This document shows, piece by piece, positions 7,745-13,921 of a stretch of DNA of 19,546 nucleotides (position 1 is the first letter of the stretch; each line of letters starts with the position of its first letter). Position numbers and translations under genes: made by a program. The stretch covers positions 1 through 19,546 of the forward strand of contig JAEZKX010000235.1 of NCBI GenBank assembly GCA_023436025.1. The letters run 5' to 3'. The notes under the pieces were generated by a model that made no database searches, had not been told where the DNA came from, and saw only the letters and a list, made by a program, of their open reading frames with translations. Source of the DNA: Pseudomonadota bacterium (GTDB lineage: Bacteria > Pseudomonadota > Gammaproteobacteria > Burkholderiales > Burkholderiaceae_C).

Positions 7745-8553
7745 GCGCAGCGGCCCACGCCTTCGACGCCGCCGTCGCGCTGGACCCCGGCGAGGACGGC
7801 ACCTGGCAGGGCCGCACGCATGCGGCCTGGGCCAACATGATCGGAACCTATGGCGGCATCACCGCGGCGCAGATGCTGCAGTCGGTGCTGCTGCATCCGC
7901 AGTTGCTGGGCGAGCCCGTCGCCCTCACCGTCAACTTCGCGGCAGCTGTCGCACAGGGCGGGTTCACGCTGCGGCCGCGGTCGGCGCGCACCAACCGATC
8001 GACCCAGCACTGGACCGTGGAACTGCTGCAAGGCGATGCGGTCGTCGCCACGTCCACGGCCGTCACGGCCGTGCGGCGTGCCACCTGGGGCATGCAGGAA
8101 GCGGCCGCGCCCGTCGCACCGCGGCCCGCGGACACGCCGCGCACCCTGCGCCGCGGCACCGAATGGGTGCAACGCTACGACCTGCGCTACCTGGAAGGCG
8201 ACGTCCCGCGCAGCTGGGACGGCCAGGACAGCGGCACCAGCCTGAGCCGGCTGTGGGTGCGTGACGACCCGCCCCGCCCGCTGGACTTCGCCTCGCTCAC
8301 GGCGCTGGCCGATGTCTTCTTTCCGCGCCTGTGGCTGCGGCGCGCGCGGCTGGCGCCGCTGGGCACCGTGTCGATGACGGTGTACTTCCACGCCAGCGGC
8401 GAGCAGCTGCGCGGCACCGGTGACGGCTGGCTGCTCGGCCAGGCGCAGGGACACGGCTTCGGCCGCAACTTCCTCGACCAGTCGGGCCTGCTGTGGAACG
8501 AGGCGGGCGAACTGCTCGCCACGACCCACCATGTCATGTACAACAAGGAGTGA
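7741..8553 (+). CDS. Acyl-CoA thioesterase family protein (TesB-like double hotdog)
   Basis: The protein has 270 aa, the usual size of a two-hotdog thioesterase. The N-terminal hotdog contains MIGTYGGITAAQMLQSVLL and the strand VALTVNFAAAV. The C-terminal hotdog contains GTVSMTVYFHAS, then QAQGHGFGRNFLDQSGLLWNEAG and the end ATTHHVMYNKE, typical of the TesB-like family, where the late Asp and Gln/Thr region forms the active site. I place the start at ATG 7741, which overlaps the hydrolase stop. An open frame continues upstream to 7363 but only as a shadow of the hydrolase gene. Its likely role is to release free acid from CoA esters that block the pathway and so recover CoA. Confidence 0.88.
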   Translation: MSAAAHAFDAAVALDPGEDGTWQGRTHAAWANMIGTYGGITAAQMLQSVLLHPQLLGEPVALTVNFAAAVAQGGFTLRPRSARTNRSTQHWTVELLQGDAVVATSTAVTAVRRATWGMQEAAAPVAPRPADTPRTLRRGTEWVQRYDLRYLEGDVPRSWDGQDSGTSLSRLWVRDDPPRPLDFASLTALADVFFPRLWLRRARLAPLGTVSMTVYFHASGEQLRGTGDGWLLGQAQGHGFGRNFLDQSGLLWNEAGELLATTHHVMYNKE

Positions 8554-8744
8554 TGCCGTGGCGGCTGCGTCTTCCCCTCGTGCTGATGGACGGCGCCGCC
8601 TGCATCCGCGACCCTTTCGCGCAGCGCTATGCTCCGAAGGAAAACCACGGCATCCTGCAGCCGGCGCGCGCCGCCGCCGGCGGCCGGATGCCGCACCGCC
8701 AGCCGCGCGTTGTCCCGACGCGCAAGCTGGGCCTGCAGCCCTGA
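8553..8744 (+). CDS. Possible 63-aa protein coupled to the thioesterase gene
   Basis: An ATG at 8553-8555 overlaps the thioesterase stop (TGATG) and opens a 63-codon frame ending 16 bp before the next gene. I counted GC by codon position as about 79/54/89 percent, the three-step pattern of real genes in GC-rich bacteria; only seven codons end in A or T. The protein starts MPWRLRLPLVLMDGAACIRD and is basic, with no recognised domain. A purine-rich AAGGAG lies 2 nt before the ATG, close for a ribosome site, so reinitiation is more likely. It fills what would otherwise be a 207-bp gap in a tight operon. It could also be the relic of a longer gene. Confidence 0.4.
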   Translation: MPWRLRLPLVLMDGAACIRDPFAQRYAPKENHGILQPARAAAGGRMPHRQPRVVPTRKLGLQP

Positions 8745-8760
8745 GGGAGAAGTCCTGATC

Positions 8761-9351
8761 ATGACCAAGCACGTGGAGTTCTGGTTCGACGTCGTCAGCG
8801 CGGCGTCCTACCTCGCCTGGACGCAGTTGCCCGGCCTGGCCGAAGCCACTGGCGCGCAGGTCGACCTGCGGCCCTTCCTCCTGGGCGGCGTGTTCCAGGC
8901 CACCGGCAACCGCTCGCCGATGGAGGTGCCGGCCAAGGGCCGCTACATGCGCGAAGACATGCAGCGCTTCGCGCGCCGCTACGGCGTGCCTTTCCGGTCC
9001 AACCCGCATTTCCCCATCAACACCCTCGTGGCGATGCGCGGCGCCATCGGCTTGCAGATGCGCCAGCCCAGCCGCTTGGGCGTCTACGTCGACGCGATCT
9101 TCGATGCGATCTGGGCGGAGGGCCGCAACCTGAACGATCCCGCCACCGTCGGCGCCGTGCTGGCGGAGAGCGGCTTCGATCCCGGGGAGATCCTCGCGCT
9201 CACGCAGGACCCCGAGGTGAAGGAACGGCTCAAGACCGAGACCCAGGAAGCCGTGCGACGCGGCGTCTTTGGCGCGCCCACCTTTTTCGTCGGCGACCAG
9301 ATGTTCTGGGGCCAGGACCGACTCGATTTCGTCAAGGAAGCACTGCAATGA
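8761..9351 (+). CDS. 2-hydroxychromene-2-carboxylate isomerase / DsbA-like (GST kappa) family
   Basis: The protein has 196 aa, the usual length. The N-terminal thioredoxin-like strand FWFDVVSAASYLAW has the conserved Ser (Ser13) that activates glutathione in this family; the common Pro after it is Ala here. The helical insert carries LLGGVFQATGN and the AKGRYMREDMQRFARRYGVPF signature, and the cis-proline loop is GVFGAPTFFVGDQMFWGQDRL. Known members isomerise a chromene carboxylate in naphthalene breakdown with glutathione, but no other naphthalene genes are here. In a beta-oxidation operon it may act on another double bond or conjugate. Its stop overlaps the next start (ATGA). The fold is certain, the substrate is not. 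Confidence 0.87.
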   Translation: MTKHVEFWFDVVSAASYLAWTQLPGLAEATGAQVDLRPFLLGGVFQATGNRSPMEVPAKGRYMREDMQRFARRYGVPFRSNPHFPINTLVAMRGAIGLQMRQPSRLGVYVDAIFDAIWAEGRNLNDPATVGAVLAESGFDPGEILALTQDPEVKERLKTETQEAVRRGVFGAPTFFVGDQMFWGQDRLDFVKEALQ

Positions 9352-10115
9352 GTACCGATATCCTCCTGCATGCCGAAGGCGGCGTGACAACGCTCACGCT
9401 GAACCGGCTGGCGCGCAAGAACTCCATCACTTCCGCCATGTACGGCGCCATGGCCGACGCGGTGGAGCAGGCGGCCGCCGACCCCACCGTGCGCGTGCTG
9501 CTGCTGCAGGGCCACGAGACCGTGTTCTCGGCCGGCAACGACATCGGCGACTTCCTGCACCAGCCGCCCGCGGGCGATGGCTCGCCGGTCTTCCGCTTCC
9601 TGCATGCCATCGCCGCTTTCCCCAAGCCGCTGCTGGCGGCGGTGTGCGGACCGGCGGTCGGCATCGGCACCACGCTGCTGCTGCACTGCGACCTGGTCTA
9701 CGCCGGCGACAACGCCGCCTTCTCCATGCCCTTCGTGAACCTCGGCCTGTGCCCGGAAGCGGCGTCGAGCCTGCTGGTGCCCCAGATGCTCGGCTACCAC
9801 CGCGCGGCCGAGGCCCTGTTGCTGGGCGAACCCTTCATGGCCGAAGCGGCGCTGGAGGTCGGCCTGGTCAACCGCGTGCTGCCGCCCACCGAGGTGAACG
9901 GGTATGCCGCCGCCCAGGCCCGCAAGCTGGCGGCCAAGCCGCTGTCGGCCCTGGTCGAGACCAAGCGCCTGATGAAGGCCGGCGAACGGCAACGCGTGCT
10001 GCAGCAGATGGCCGAGGAGGGCGCGAGCTTCCGCCGCATGCTGCAGGAGCCGGCGGCCAAGGAGGCGTTCACCGCCTTCATGGAGAAGCGGCGGCCGGAC
10101 TTCTCCAAACTCTAG
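9348..10115 (+). CDS. Enoyl-CoA hydratase/isomerase family (likely delta3,delta2-enoyl-CoA isomerase)
   Basis: A crotonase-fold protein of 255 aa with oxyanion-hole motifs FSAGNDIGDF and CGPAVGIGTTLLL. At the place where hydratases carry their first catalytic Glu (the PE of FxxPEI) this protein has Phe in MPFVNLGL. It instead has Glu137 in the motif LGLCPEAASSLL, the position used by the peroxisomal enoyl-CoA isomerase (ECI2/PaaG-like) branch. I therefore favour double-bond isomerisation over hydration, which would let the operon handle unsaturated chains. It overlaps the upstream gene by 4 bp and is the last gene of the operon. Annotation pipelines would probably call it enoyl-CoA hydratase. 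Confidence 0.9.
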   Translation: MSTDILLHAEGGVTTLTLNRLARKNSITSAMYGAMADAVEQAAADPTVRVLLLQGHETVFSAGNDIGDFLHQPPAGDGSPVFRFLHAIAAFPKPLLAAVCGPAVGIGTTLLLHCDLVYAGDNAAFSMPFVNLGLCPEAASSLLVPQMLGYHRAAEALLLGEPFMAEAALEVGLVNRVLPPTEVNGYAAAQARKLAAKPLSALVETKRLMKAGERQRVLQQMAEEGASFRRMLQEPAAKEAFTAFMEKRRPDFSKL

Positions 10116-10116
10116 G

Positions 10117-10144
10117 CGGCAGCGGCAGCGGCAGCGGCAGCGGC
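10117..10144. repeat. Short tandem repeat (CGGCAG)4 after the operon
   Basis: Four perfect copies of CGGCAG (10117-10140) plus CGGC follow the stop codon of the isomerase gene directly. The array lies outside any supported gene. It is unrelated in unit to the AAACCG array at the left edge, though similar to that array's degenerate CAGCCG part. Confidence 0.85.
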
Positions 10145-10153
10145 GGGCCGCCG

Positions 10154-10170
10154 GCGCAATTCCCTTGCGC
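10154..10170 (+). terminator. Hairpin after the beta-oxidation operon (weak terminator candidate)
   Basis: GCGCAA-TTCCC-TTGCGC forms a perfect 6-bp stem with a 5-nt loop, 38 bp after the last operon stop. Another GC-rich inverted repeat (CGGCGG-G-CCGCCG, 10141-10153) stands immediately before it. Neither is followed by a run of T, so if transcription ends here it would be by a structured, U-poor or Rho-assisted mechanism. Confidence 0.35.
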
Positions 10171-10290
10171 GGCACAGGTCATGGGTCGCCACGCGCCGCG
10201 GCGTGCGATCATCGCGCCGCCGGCGACTCCGTCGCCGTTTCGCATCTCCCGCGACCCGCGCGCGCCCACCGGCCGCACGGCGTTCGCCCC

Positions 10291-10443
10291 ATGACATCCG
10301 CAGCACTAGTGCGCATCCGACCCCAACCCGCCGATGACCATCATCCGCTTCCCGCCGGCATCAAGGCGATGCTGGTGGGAATCCCGGATGCGTTCTTCGT
10401 CCTCGCCGGGCCGCGCGACGAGCGCAGGAGGCAGGCTGCATGA
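10291..10443 (+). CDS. Possible 50-aa leader frame overlapping the histidine kinase start
   Basis: A 50-codon ATG frame whose stop (TGA 10441-10443) overlaps the kinase ATG (10440). No ribosome site precedes it. Only the second half has coding-like third positions (about 22 of 26 codons end in G or C), whereas the first half has many A/T-ending codons. The segment MLVGIPDAFFVLAGPRD resembles the first helix and strand of a PAS domain, so it could be a remnant of an extra PAS module or a translated leader that couples translation to the kinase. It may equally be chance. Confidence 0.22.
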   Translation: MTSAALVRIRPQPADDHHPLPAGIKAMLVGIPDAFFVLAGPRDERRRQAA

Positions 10444-11981
10444 GTGCCGCCAACCGCCCGGACGCCGAAGTCGAACGGCTGCTGGACGACATCCGTGATG
10501 CCAAGCACCGGCTGCGCGAGCTGCTGGTCGACCGCGAGACGCAGTTGCGCATGGCCGCGCGGCTGGCGGCGGTGGCGGCCTGGCGGGTGTCGTGGCGACC
10601 GGCGCGCTTCCAGCCCTCGGCCGAGTGGCTCGCCCTGCTGCACTGGCAGGCAGCCGCGCCGCCCACGCTCACCGCCGTATTGCGCCTGGTCTCGCCCGAG
10701 GTGCGGCGCCAGCTGGTGGCGCAGGCGCGCGCCTGCGTCGAACGCAAGGCGCCGTTCGACCTGACGGTGGCCGCGCGCACGTTCCGCGGCAAGGCCGTGT
10801 GCCTGCGCCTGATCGGCGAACCCGAGGTGGACGAGGACGGCCTGGCCACCGGGCTGCATGGCGCCTGCCAGGACACCAGCGACCAGGTCGCGCGCGAGCG
10901 CGAGGCATCGCTGCTGGCGCAGCGCCTGACGACCACGGTGGAGAGCATCACCGACGGGCTGTTGAGCCTGGGGCGTGACTGGCGCGTCACCTTTGTCAAC
11001 CGCGCCGCCGAGAACATCCTGCGTTGCCGGCGCGAGGACCTGCTGGGCCGCGTGGTGTGGGACGTGTTCCCCAGCGCGGCGGGCGGGGTGTTCCTTGCCG
11101 AGGCCGAACTGGCCCTGGCGACGAATCGCGCGCGCACGTTCCGCGGCTACTGGGAAGCGCCAGGTGTGTGGCTGGAACTGCGCGCCTTTCCGTCGGACGC
11201 GGGCCTGGCGGTGTACTTCGCCGATGTCACGCGCCAGCAGGAGCTGCAGGACGAGCTCGAGCGCAACCGGCGCGAGCTGGAACTGCAGGTCGCGCGCCGC
11301 ACGCGCGAACTGCGGCTCATCAACGAGGAGCTGAGCGCCTTCACGGTGGCGGTGGCGCACGACCTGCGCGCCCCACTGGCCGCCATCGATGGTTTCTCGC
11401 GCGTGCTGCGCGAGCGGGTGGGCCAGGCCGACCCCAAGGCGCGGCACTACGCCGAGCGCATCGGCGCCGGGGTCGAACGCATGGAGGCGATGATCGCGGC
11501 GCTGCTGGAGCTCGCCCGCATGGGCCAGGCGCCGATGGAGCGCGTGGCGCTGGACCTCGGCGCGATGGCCGCCGAAGTGGTGGAGGCGTTGCGCACGGCG
11601 GAGCCGTCGCGCAACGTGTCGGTGGACATCGGCCCCGACCTGCGCGCCACCGGCGATCCGCGCCTGCTGCGCAACGTGCTCGAAAACCTCATCGGCAATG
11701 CGTGGAAATTCACCGCCCAGGTGGAAGCCGCCCGCATCCGCGTCGGCCGCGAGGCCAGTGGCGCCTTCTACGTGGCCGACAACGGCGCCGGCTTCGACAC
11801 GGCGCATGCCGAGAAGCTCTTCGTGCCCTTCCAGCGGCTGCACGAGCACGCCGAATTCCCCGGCACGGGCATCGGCCTGGCCGCGGTGCGGCGCGTGATC
11901 CAGCGCCATGGCGGCGAGATCCGCGCTTCCTCCGGGCCGCTGGGTGGTGCCGTGTTCCACTTCACCTTGCCGCCGCGCTGA
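10440..11981 (+). CDS. PAS domain-containing sensor histidine kinase (soluble)
   Basis: The kinase has 513 aa and no membrane segment, so it is cytoplasmic. Residues about 10-35 are a short coiled coil, 35-145 look like a PAS_3-type fold ending in GACQDTSDQ, and 150-265 are a second PAS (TVESITDGLLSL...VTFVNRAAENIL...FADVTRQQEL). A coiled-coil linker (265-295) leads to HisKA with phosphoacceptor His307 in VAVAHDLRAPLAAIDGF. The ATPase domain has the N box (N412 onward, NVLENLIGNAWKFT), G1 box DNGAGFD (D447), F box LFVPFQRLH and G2 box GTGIGL (475-480), so it should be active. AGGAGG 8 nt before the ATG fixes the start. No response regulator is adjacent, making it an orphan kinase. No cofactor-binding residue in the PAS domains can be assigned by eye. 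Confidence 0.93.
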   Translation: MSAANRPDAEVERLLDDIRDAKHRLRELLVDRETQLRMAARLAAVAAWRVSWRPARFQPSAEWLALLHWQAAAPPTLTAVLRLVSPEVRRQLVAQARACVERKAPFDLTVAARTFRGKAVCLRLIGEPEVDEDGLATGLHGACQDTSDQVAREREASLLAQRLTTTVESITDGLLSLGRDWRVTFVNRAAENILRCRREDLLGRVVWDVFPSAAGGVFLAEAELALATNRARTFRGYWEAPGVWLELRAFPSDAGLAVYFADVTRQQELQDELERNRRELELQVARRTRELRLINEELSAFTVAVAHDLRAPLAAIDGFSRVLRERVGQADPKARHYAERIGAGVERMEAMIAALLELARMGQAPMERVALDLGAMAAEVVEALRTAEPSRNVSVDIGPDLRATGDPRLLRNVLENLIGNAWKFTAQVEAARIRVGREASGAFYVADNGAGFDTAHAEKLFVPFQRLHEHAEFPGTGIGLAAVRRVIQRHGGEIRASSGPLGGAVFHFTLPPR

Positions 11982-12041
11982 GGGCGCAGCGGTGCCGCGG
12001 AGCCGGATCCGGGGTCGGCTGCAAGCCCGACGGACCCGCCG

Positions 12042-12047
12042 TATCAT
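12042..12047 (+). promoter_or_regulatory. Probable -10 element of a leaderless gene
   Basis: TATCAT matches the sigma-70 -10 consensus in 5 of 6 positions and lies 7 nt before ATG 12055. Transcription would begin at or next to the A of that ATG. No ribosome site is visible upstream. The -35 side is weak. The site therefore supports 12055 over the in-frame ATG at 12046, which lies inside the -10 element. Confidence 0.5.
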
Positions 12048-12054
12048 GCGCCGC

Positions 12055-12411
12055 ATGGCCTACCTGCTCCTCATCCACGAACCGGTCGGACAACGCGCCA
12101 CCCGCTCCCGGGCGGAGGGCGAAGCGGTGTACGAACGCATGCTGCAGTTCGGCCGCGAACTGCGCGCCCAGGACAAGCTGATGGCGGCCGAATCGCTGGC
12201 TTCGCTCGACGCCCAGGCGGCGCGCCTGCAGGTGCGCGGCGGCAAGCCGGTGGTGCTGGACGGCCCCTTTGCCGAAGCCAAGGAGATGGTGGGCGGCTTC
12301 TTCCTATTGAACTGCGCCACGCGCGAGGAAGCGCTGGCCATCGCCGCGCGCTGCCCGGCGGCCGAATGGGCCACGGTGGAGGTGCGCGAGACCGCGCCCT
12401 GCTACGTCTAG
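12055..12411 (+). CDS. YCII-related (DGPF domain) protein
   Basis: The protein has 118 aa, the usual size. It shows the YCII/DGPF pattern: N-terminal strand MAYLLLIHEP, a middle GGKPVVLDGPFAEAKEMVGGFFLL with the signature DGPF, and CATREEALAIAARCPAAEWATVEVRE at the end. The fold is a ferredoxin-like alpha/beta barrel related to YciI, with the conserved His/Asp pair suggesting a small-molecule enzyme; the real function is unknown. DGPF proteins are typical partners of ECF42 sigma factors, and one such sigma gene lies 1.5 kb downstream. It has its own promoter-like site and no ECF42 motif, so it may be expressed constitutively. Confidence 0.88.
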   Translation: MAYLLLIHEPVGQRATRSRAEGEAVYERMLQFGRELRAQDKLMAAESLASLDAQAARLQVRGGKPVVLDGPFAEAKEMVGGFFLLNCATREEALAIAARCPAAEWATVEVRETAPCYV

Positions 12412-12432
12412 AAACATTCACGGGCGCGGGCC

Positions 12433-12459
12433 TGTCGATCCGGCCGGGCCTGCTTCGTC
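12433..12459 (+). promoter_or_regulatory. Candidate ECF42-type promoter
   Basis: TGTCGA at 12433-12438, a 17-nt spacer and CGTC at 12456-12459 match the pattern I recall for ECF42 promoters in Streptomyces (TGTCGA at -35, CG(A/T)C at -10). Expected transcription start is about 12466, 49 nt before the DGPF gene. The four genes that follow end with an ECF42-like sigma factor, which makes self-activation likely. Five other + strand TGTCGA sites I found (295, 1141, 3525, 4389, 18825) all lie inside genes, and none has CGWC 17 nt later. Confidence 0.6.
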
Positions 12460-12468
12460 GTGTGGTGA

Positions 12469-12490
12469 GAAGCGCGCAACCGCGCGCTTC
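12469..12490 (+). promoter_or_regulatory. Perfect hairpin at the predicted 5' end of the ECF42 operon mRNA
   Basis: Arms GAAGCGCGC (12469-12477) and GCGCGCTTC (12482-12490) pair perfectly over 9 bp with an AACC tetraloop. It begins about 3 nt after the predicted start of transcription from the 12433-12459 promoter and ends 24 nt before the ATG. There is no T run. A 5'-terminal hairpin of this kind commonly protects mRNA from decay; a role as a protein-binding site is also possible. Confidence 0.6.
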
Positions 12491-12514
12491 GCCGACCGGA
12501 TCCCGGAGACCACC

Positions 12515-12940
12515 ATGCGCTTCCTCATCATCGTCAAGGCAACCGCCGATTCCGAGGCGGGCCGCTTCCCGCCCGATCCCGAGCCGCTGTTCGCCGCCAT
12601 GGCGGACTACCACGAGCAACTCGCCCGGGCGGGCGTGCTGCTCGATGCGGCGGGCCTGCAACCGAGCAGCAAGGGTTGGCGCGTGCAGTACGGCCCCGAC
12701 GGGCAGCGCCGCGTCATCGATGGGCCGTTCACCGAGAGCAAGGAGCTGGTGGCCGGCTACACGCTGATCCAGACCCGCAGCCGCGAGGAAGCGCTGGAAT
12801 GGACGCGGCGCTTTCCCCATCCCGTGGGCGAAGGCGAGCCCTGCCACATCGAGGTGCGGCCGCTGTACGAGGCACAGGACTTCGAGGGCGTGGTCGCCGC
12901 CCGCACGGCCGAACGCTTCCGCGCCGTCGGCGTGGGTTGA
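12515..12940 (+). CDS. YCII-related (DGPF domain) protein, second copy
   Basis: The protein has 141 aa. It carries the DGPF signature in RRVIDGPFTESKELVAGYTLIQ, the N-terminal strand MRFLIIVKAT and the late segment TRSREEALEWTRRFPHPVGEGEPCHIEVRPLYE, all typical of ECF42-linked DGPF proteins. It differs clearly from the copy at 12055-12411, with a longer N-terminal loop (DSEAGRFPPDPEPLFAAMADYHEQLARAG) and a longer tail. GGAG lies 6 nt before the ATG. It is the first gene behind the candidate ECF42 promoter. The biochemical role of the family is unknown. Confidence 0.9.
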   Translation: MRFLIIVKATADSEAGRFPPDPEPLFAAMADYHEQLARAGVLLDAAGLQPSSKGWRVQYGPDGQRRVIDGPFTESKELVAGYTLIQTRSREEALEWTRRFPHPVGEGEPCHIEVRPLYEAQDFEGVVAARTAERFRAVGVG

Positions 12941-12953
12941 TGCGGGAGGCAGC

Positions 12954-13478
12954 ATGATCCTCAAGGCCCTTTCCGCGATCGTGCTGGTGGCCGTGGCCGG
13001 CGTGCTGGGCGCCGCCGCCACGCGGCCCGACAGCTTCCGGGTGGCCCGCAGCACCACCGTGCAGGCGCCGCCCGAGCGGCTGCACGGACTCATCGCCGAC
13101 CTGCGCCAGTTCAAGACCTGGAACCCGTTCGACCGCGACCCGGCGAGCCAGGGCAGCTACCGCGGCCCCGCGGCCGGCGTGGGCGCCGCGTACGACTTCG
13201 CCGGCGGCTCCGCCGGCGACGGCAGCCTGCGCATCGTCGACGCGACGCCGTCGCGGGTGACCATGGAGCTGCACATGCGCAAGCCCCTGGAGACGCGCAA
13301 CAACGTGCAGTTCACGCTGCAGCCGCGCGACGGCGGCACCGAAGTGACCTGGGCGATGGACGGGCCGATGCCCTTCGTCTCCAAGGTCATGACCCTGTTC
13401 GTGGACATGGACCGCATGCTCGGCGGCCAGTTCGAATCCGGCCTCGCCGACCTCAAGCGCGCCGCCGAGCGGCGCTGA
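12954..13478 (+). CDS. SRPBCC family protein (polyketide cyclase/START-like)
   Basis: The protein has 174 aa. A hydrophobic N-terminal helix (about residues 2-22, LKALSAIVLVAVAGVLGAAA) should anchor it to the membrane or act as an uncleaved signal. The rest is a helix-grip fold: a first strand VARSTTVQAPPERL, the segment LRQFKTWNPFDRDP, a central GVGAAYDFAGGSAGDGSLRI, and a long C-terminal helix from about 150. Such proteins bind hydrophobic ligands in a deep cavity. GGGAGG at 12944-12949 is a good ribosome site. It sits 13 bp after the DGPF gene and 19 bp before the VOC gene, in the ECF42 operon. The ligand is unknown. Confidence 0.87.
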   Translation: MILKALSAIVLVAVAGVLGAAATRPDSFRVARSTTVQAPPERLHGLIADLRQFKTWNPFDRDPASQGSYRGPAAGVGAAYDFAGGSAGDGSLRIVDATPSRVTMELHMRKPLETRNNVQFTLQPRDGGTEVTWAMDGPMPFVSKVMTLFVDMDRMLGGQFESGLADLKRAAERR

Positions 13479-13497
13479 CCAGAAAGGAATGCCCACC

Positions 13498-13908
13498 ATG
13501 GCGCGCAAGATCTTCGTCAACCTGCCGATCAAGGACATGGAACGCTCGCAAGCGTTCTTCCGCAAGCTCGGCTTCGACTTCAACCCGCAGTTCACCAACG
13601 CGCAGGGCGCCTGCATGGTGGTCTCGGAGGACATCTTCGTGATGCTGCTGGTCGAACCCTTCTTCGCCACCTTCATCAAGAAGCCGATCGCCGACGCGCG
13701 CAAGTCGACCGAGGTGCTGGTGTGCCTGTCCTGCGACAGCCGCGAGGAGGTCGACGCACTGGTGCGCAAGGCCGTGGCCGCCGGCGGCACGACCTACAAC
13801 GCGCCGCAGGACCACGGCTTCATGTACGGCCACGGCTTCGAGGACCTGGACGGCCACATCTGGGAACTGGCGTGGATGGACCCGAACGCCGCGCCGCCGC
13901 AGGCCTGA
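13498..13908 (+). CDS. VOC family protein (glyoxalase/bleomycin resistance-like)
   Basis: The protein has 136 aa with the paired beta-alpha-beta-beta-beta modules of the vicinal oxygen chelate fold: KIFVNLPIKDMERSQAFFRKLGF at the start and GFEDLDGHIWELAWMDP at the end. The Glu in HIWELAW is a usual metal ligand, but the first strand has IFVNLPI where many metal-binding members have a His, so metal use is uncertain. I prefer ATG 13498: AAAGGA (13483-13488) is 9 nt ahead of it, but directly against the alternative in-frame ATG at 13489. VOC proteins of this subtype are frequent companions of DGPF proteins and ECF42 sigma factors. Confidence 0.88.
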   Translation: MARKIFVNLPIKDMERSQAFFRKLGFDFNPQFTNAQGACMVVSEDIFVMLLVEPFFATFIKKPIADARKSTEVLVCLSCDSREEVDALVRKAVAAGGTTYNAPQDHGFMYGHGFEDLDGHIWELAWMDPNAAPPQA

Positions 13909-13921
13909 GAAGCACGCCCCC

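Larger units (their letters stand above)
10116..10439. other. 324-bp gap between the operon and the histidine kinase
   Basis: This stretch holds the CGGCAG repeat, the hairpins at 10141-10170 and, in its right half, a short frame (10291-10443) that is only weakly supported. The histidine kinase promoter should lie here, but I see no convincing -35/-10 pair. A perfect ribosome site AGGAGG at 10426-10431, 8 nt before the kinase ATG, is the one clear expression signal. Confidence 0.6.

Noticed and set aside
8629..8760. N-terminal extension of the isomerase-like protein from ATG 8629
   Set aside because: The added 44 residues are Arg/Ser/Ala-rich with no family match. ATG 8761 follows a purine-rich site (GAGGGAGAAG) and starts the typical thioredoxin-like strand.
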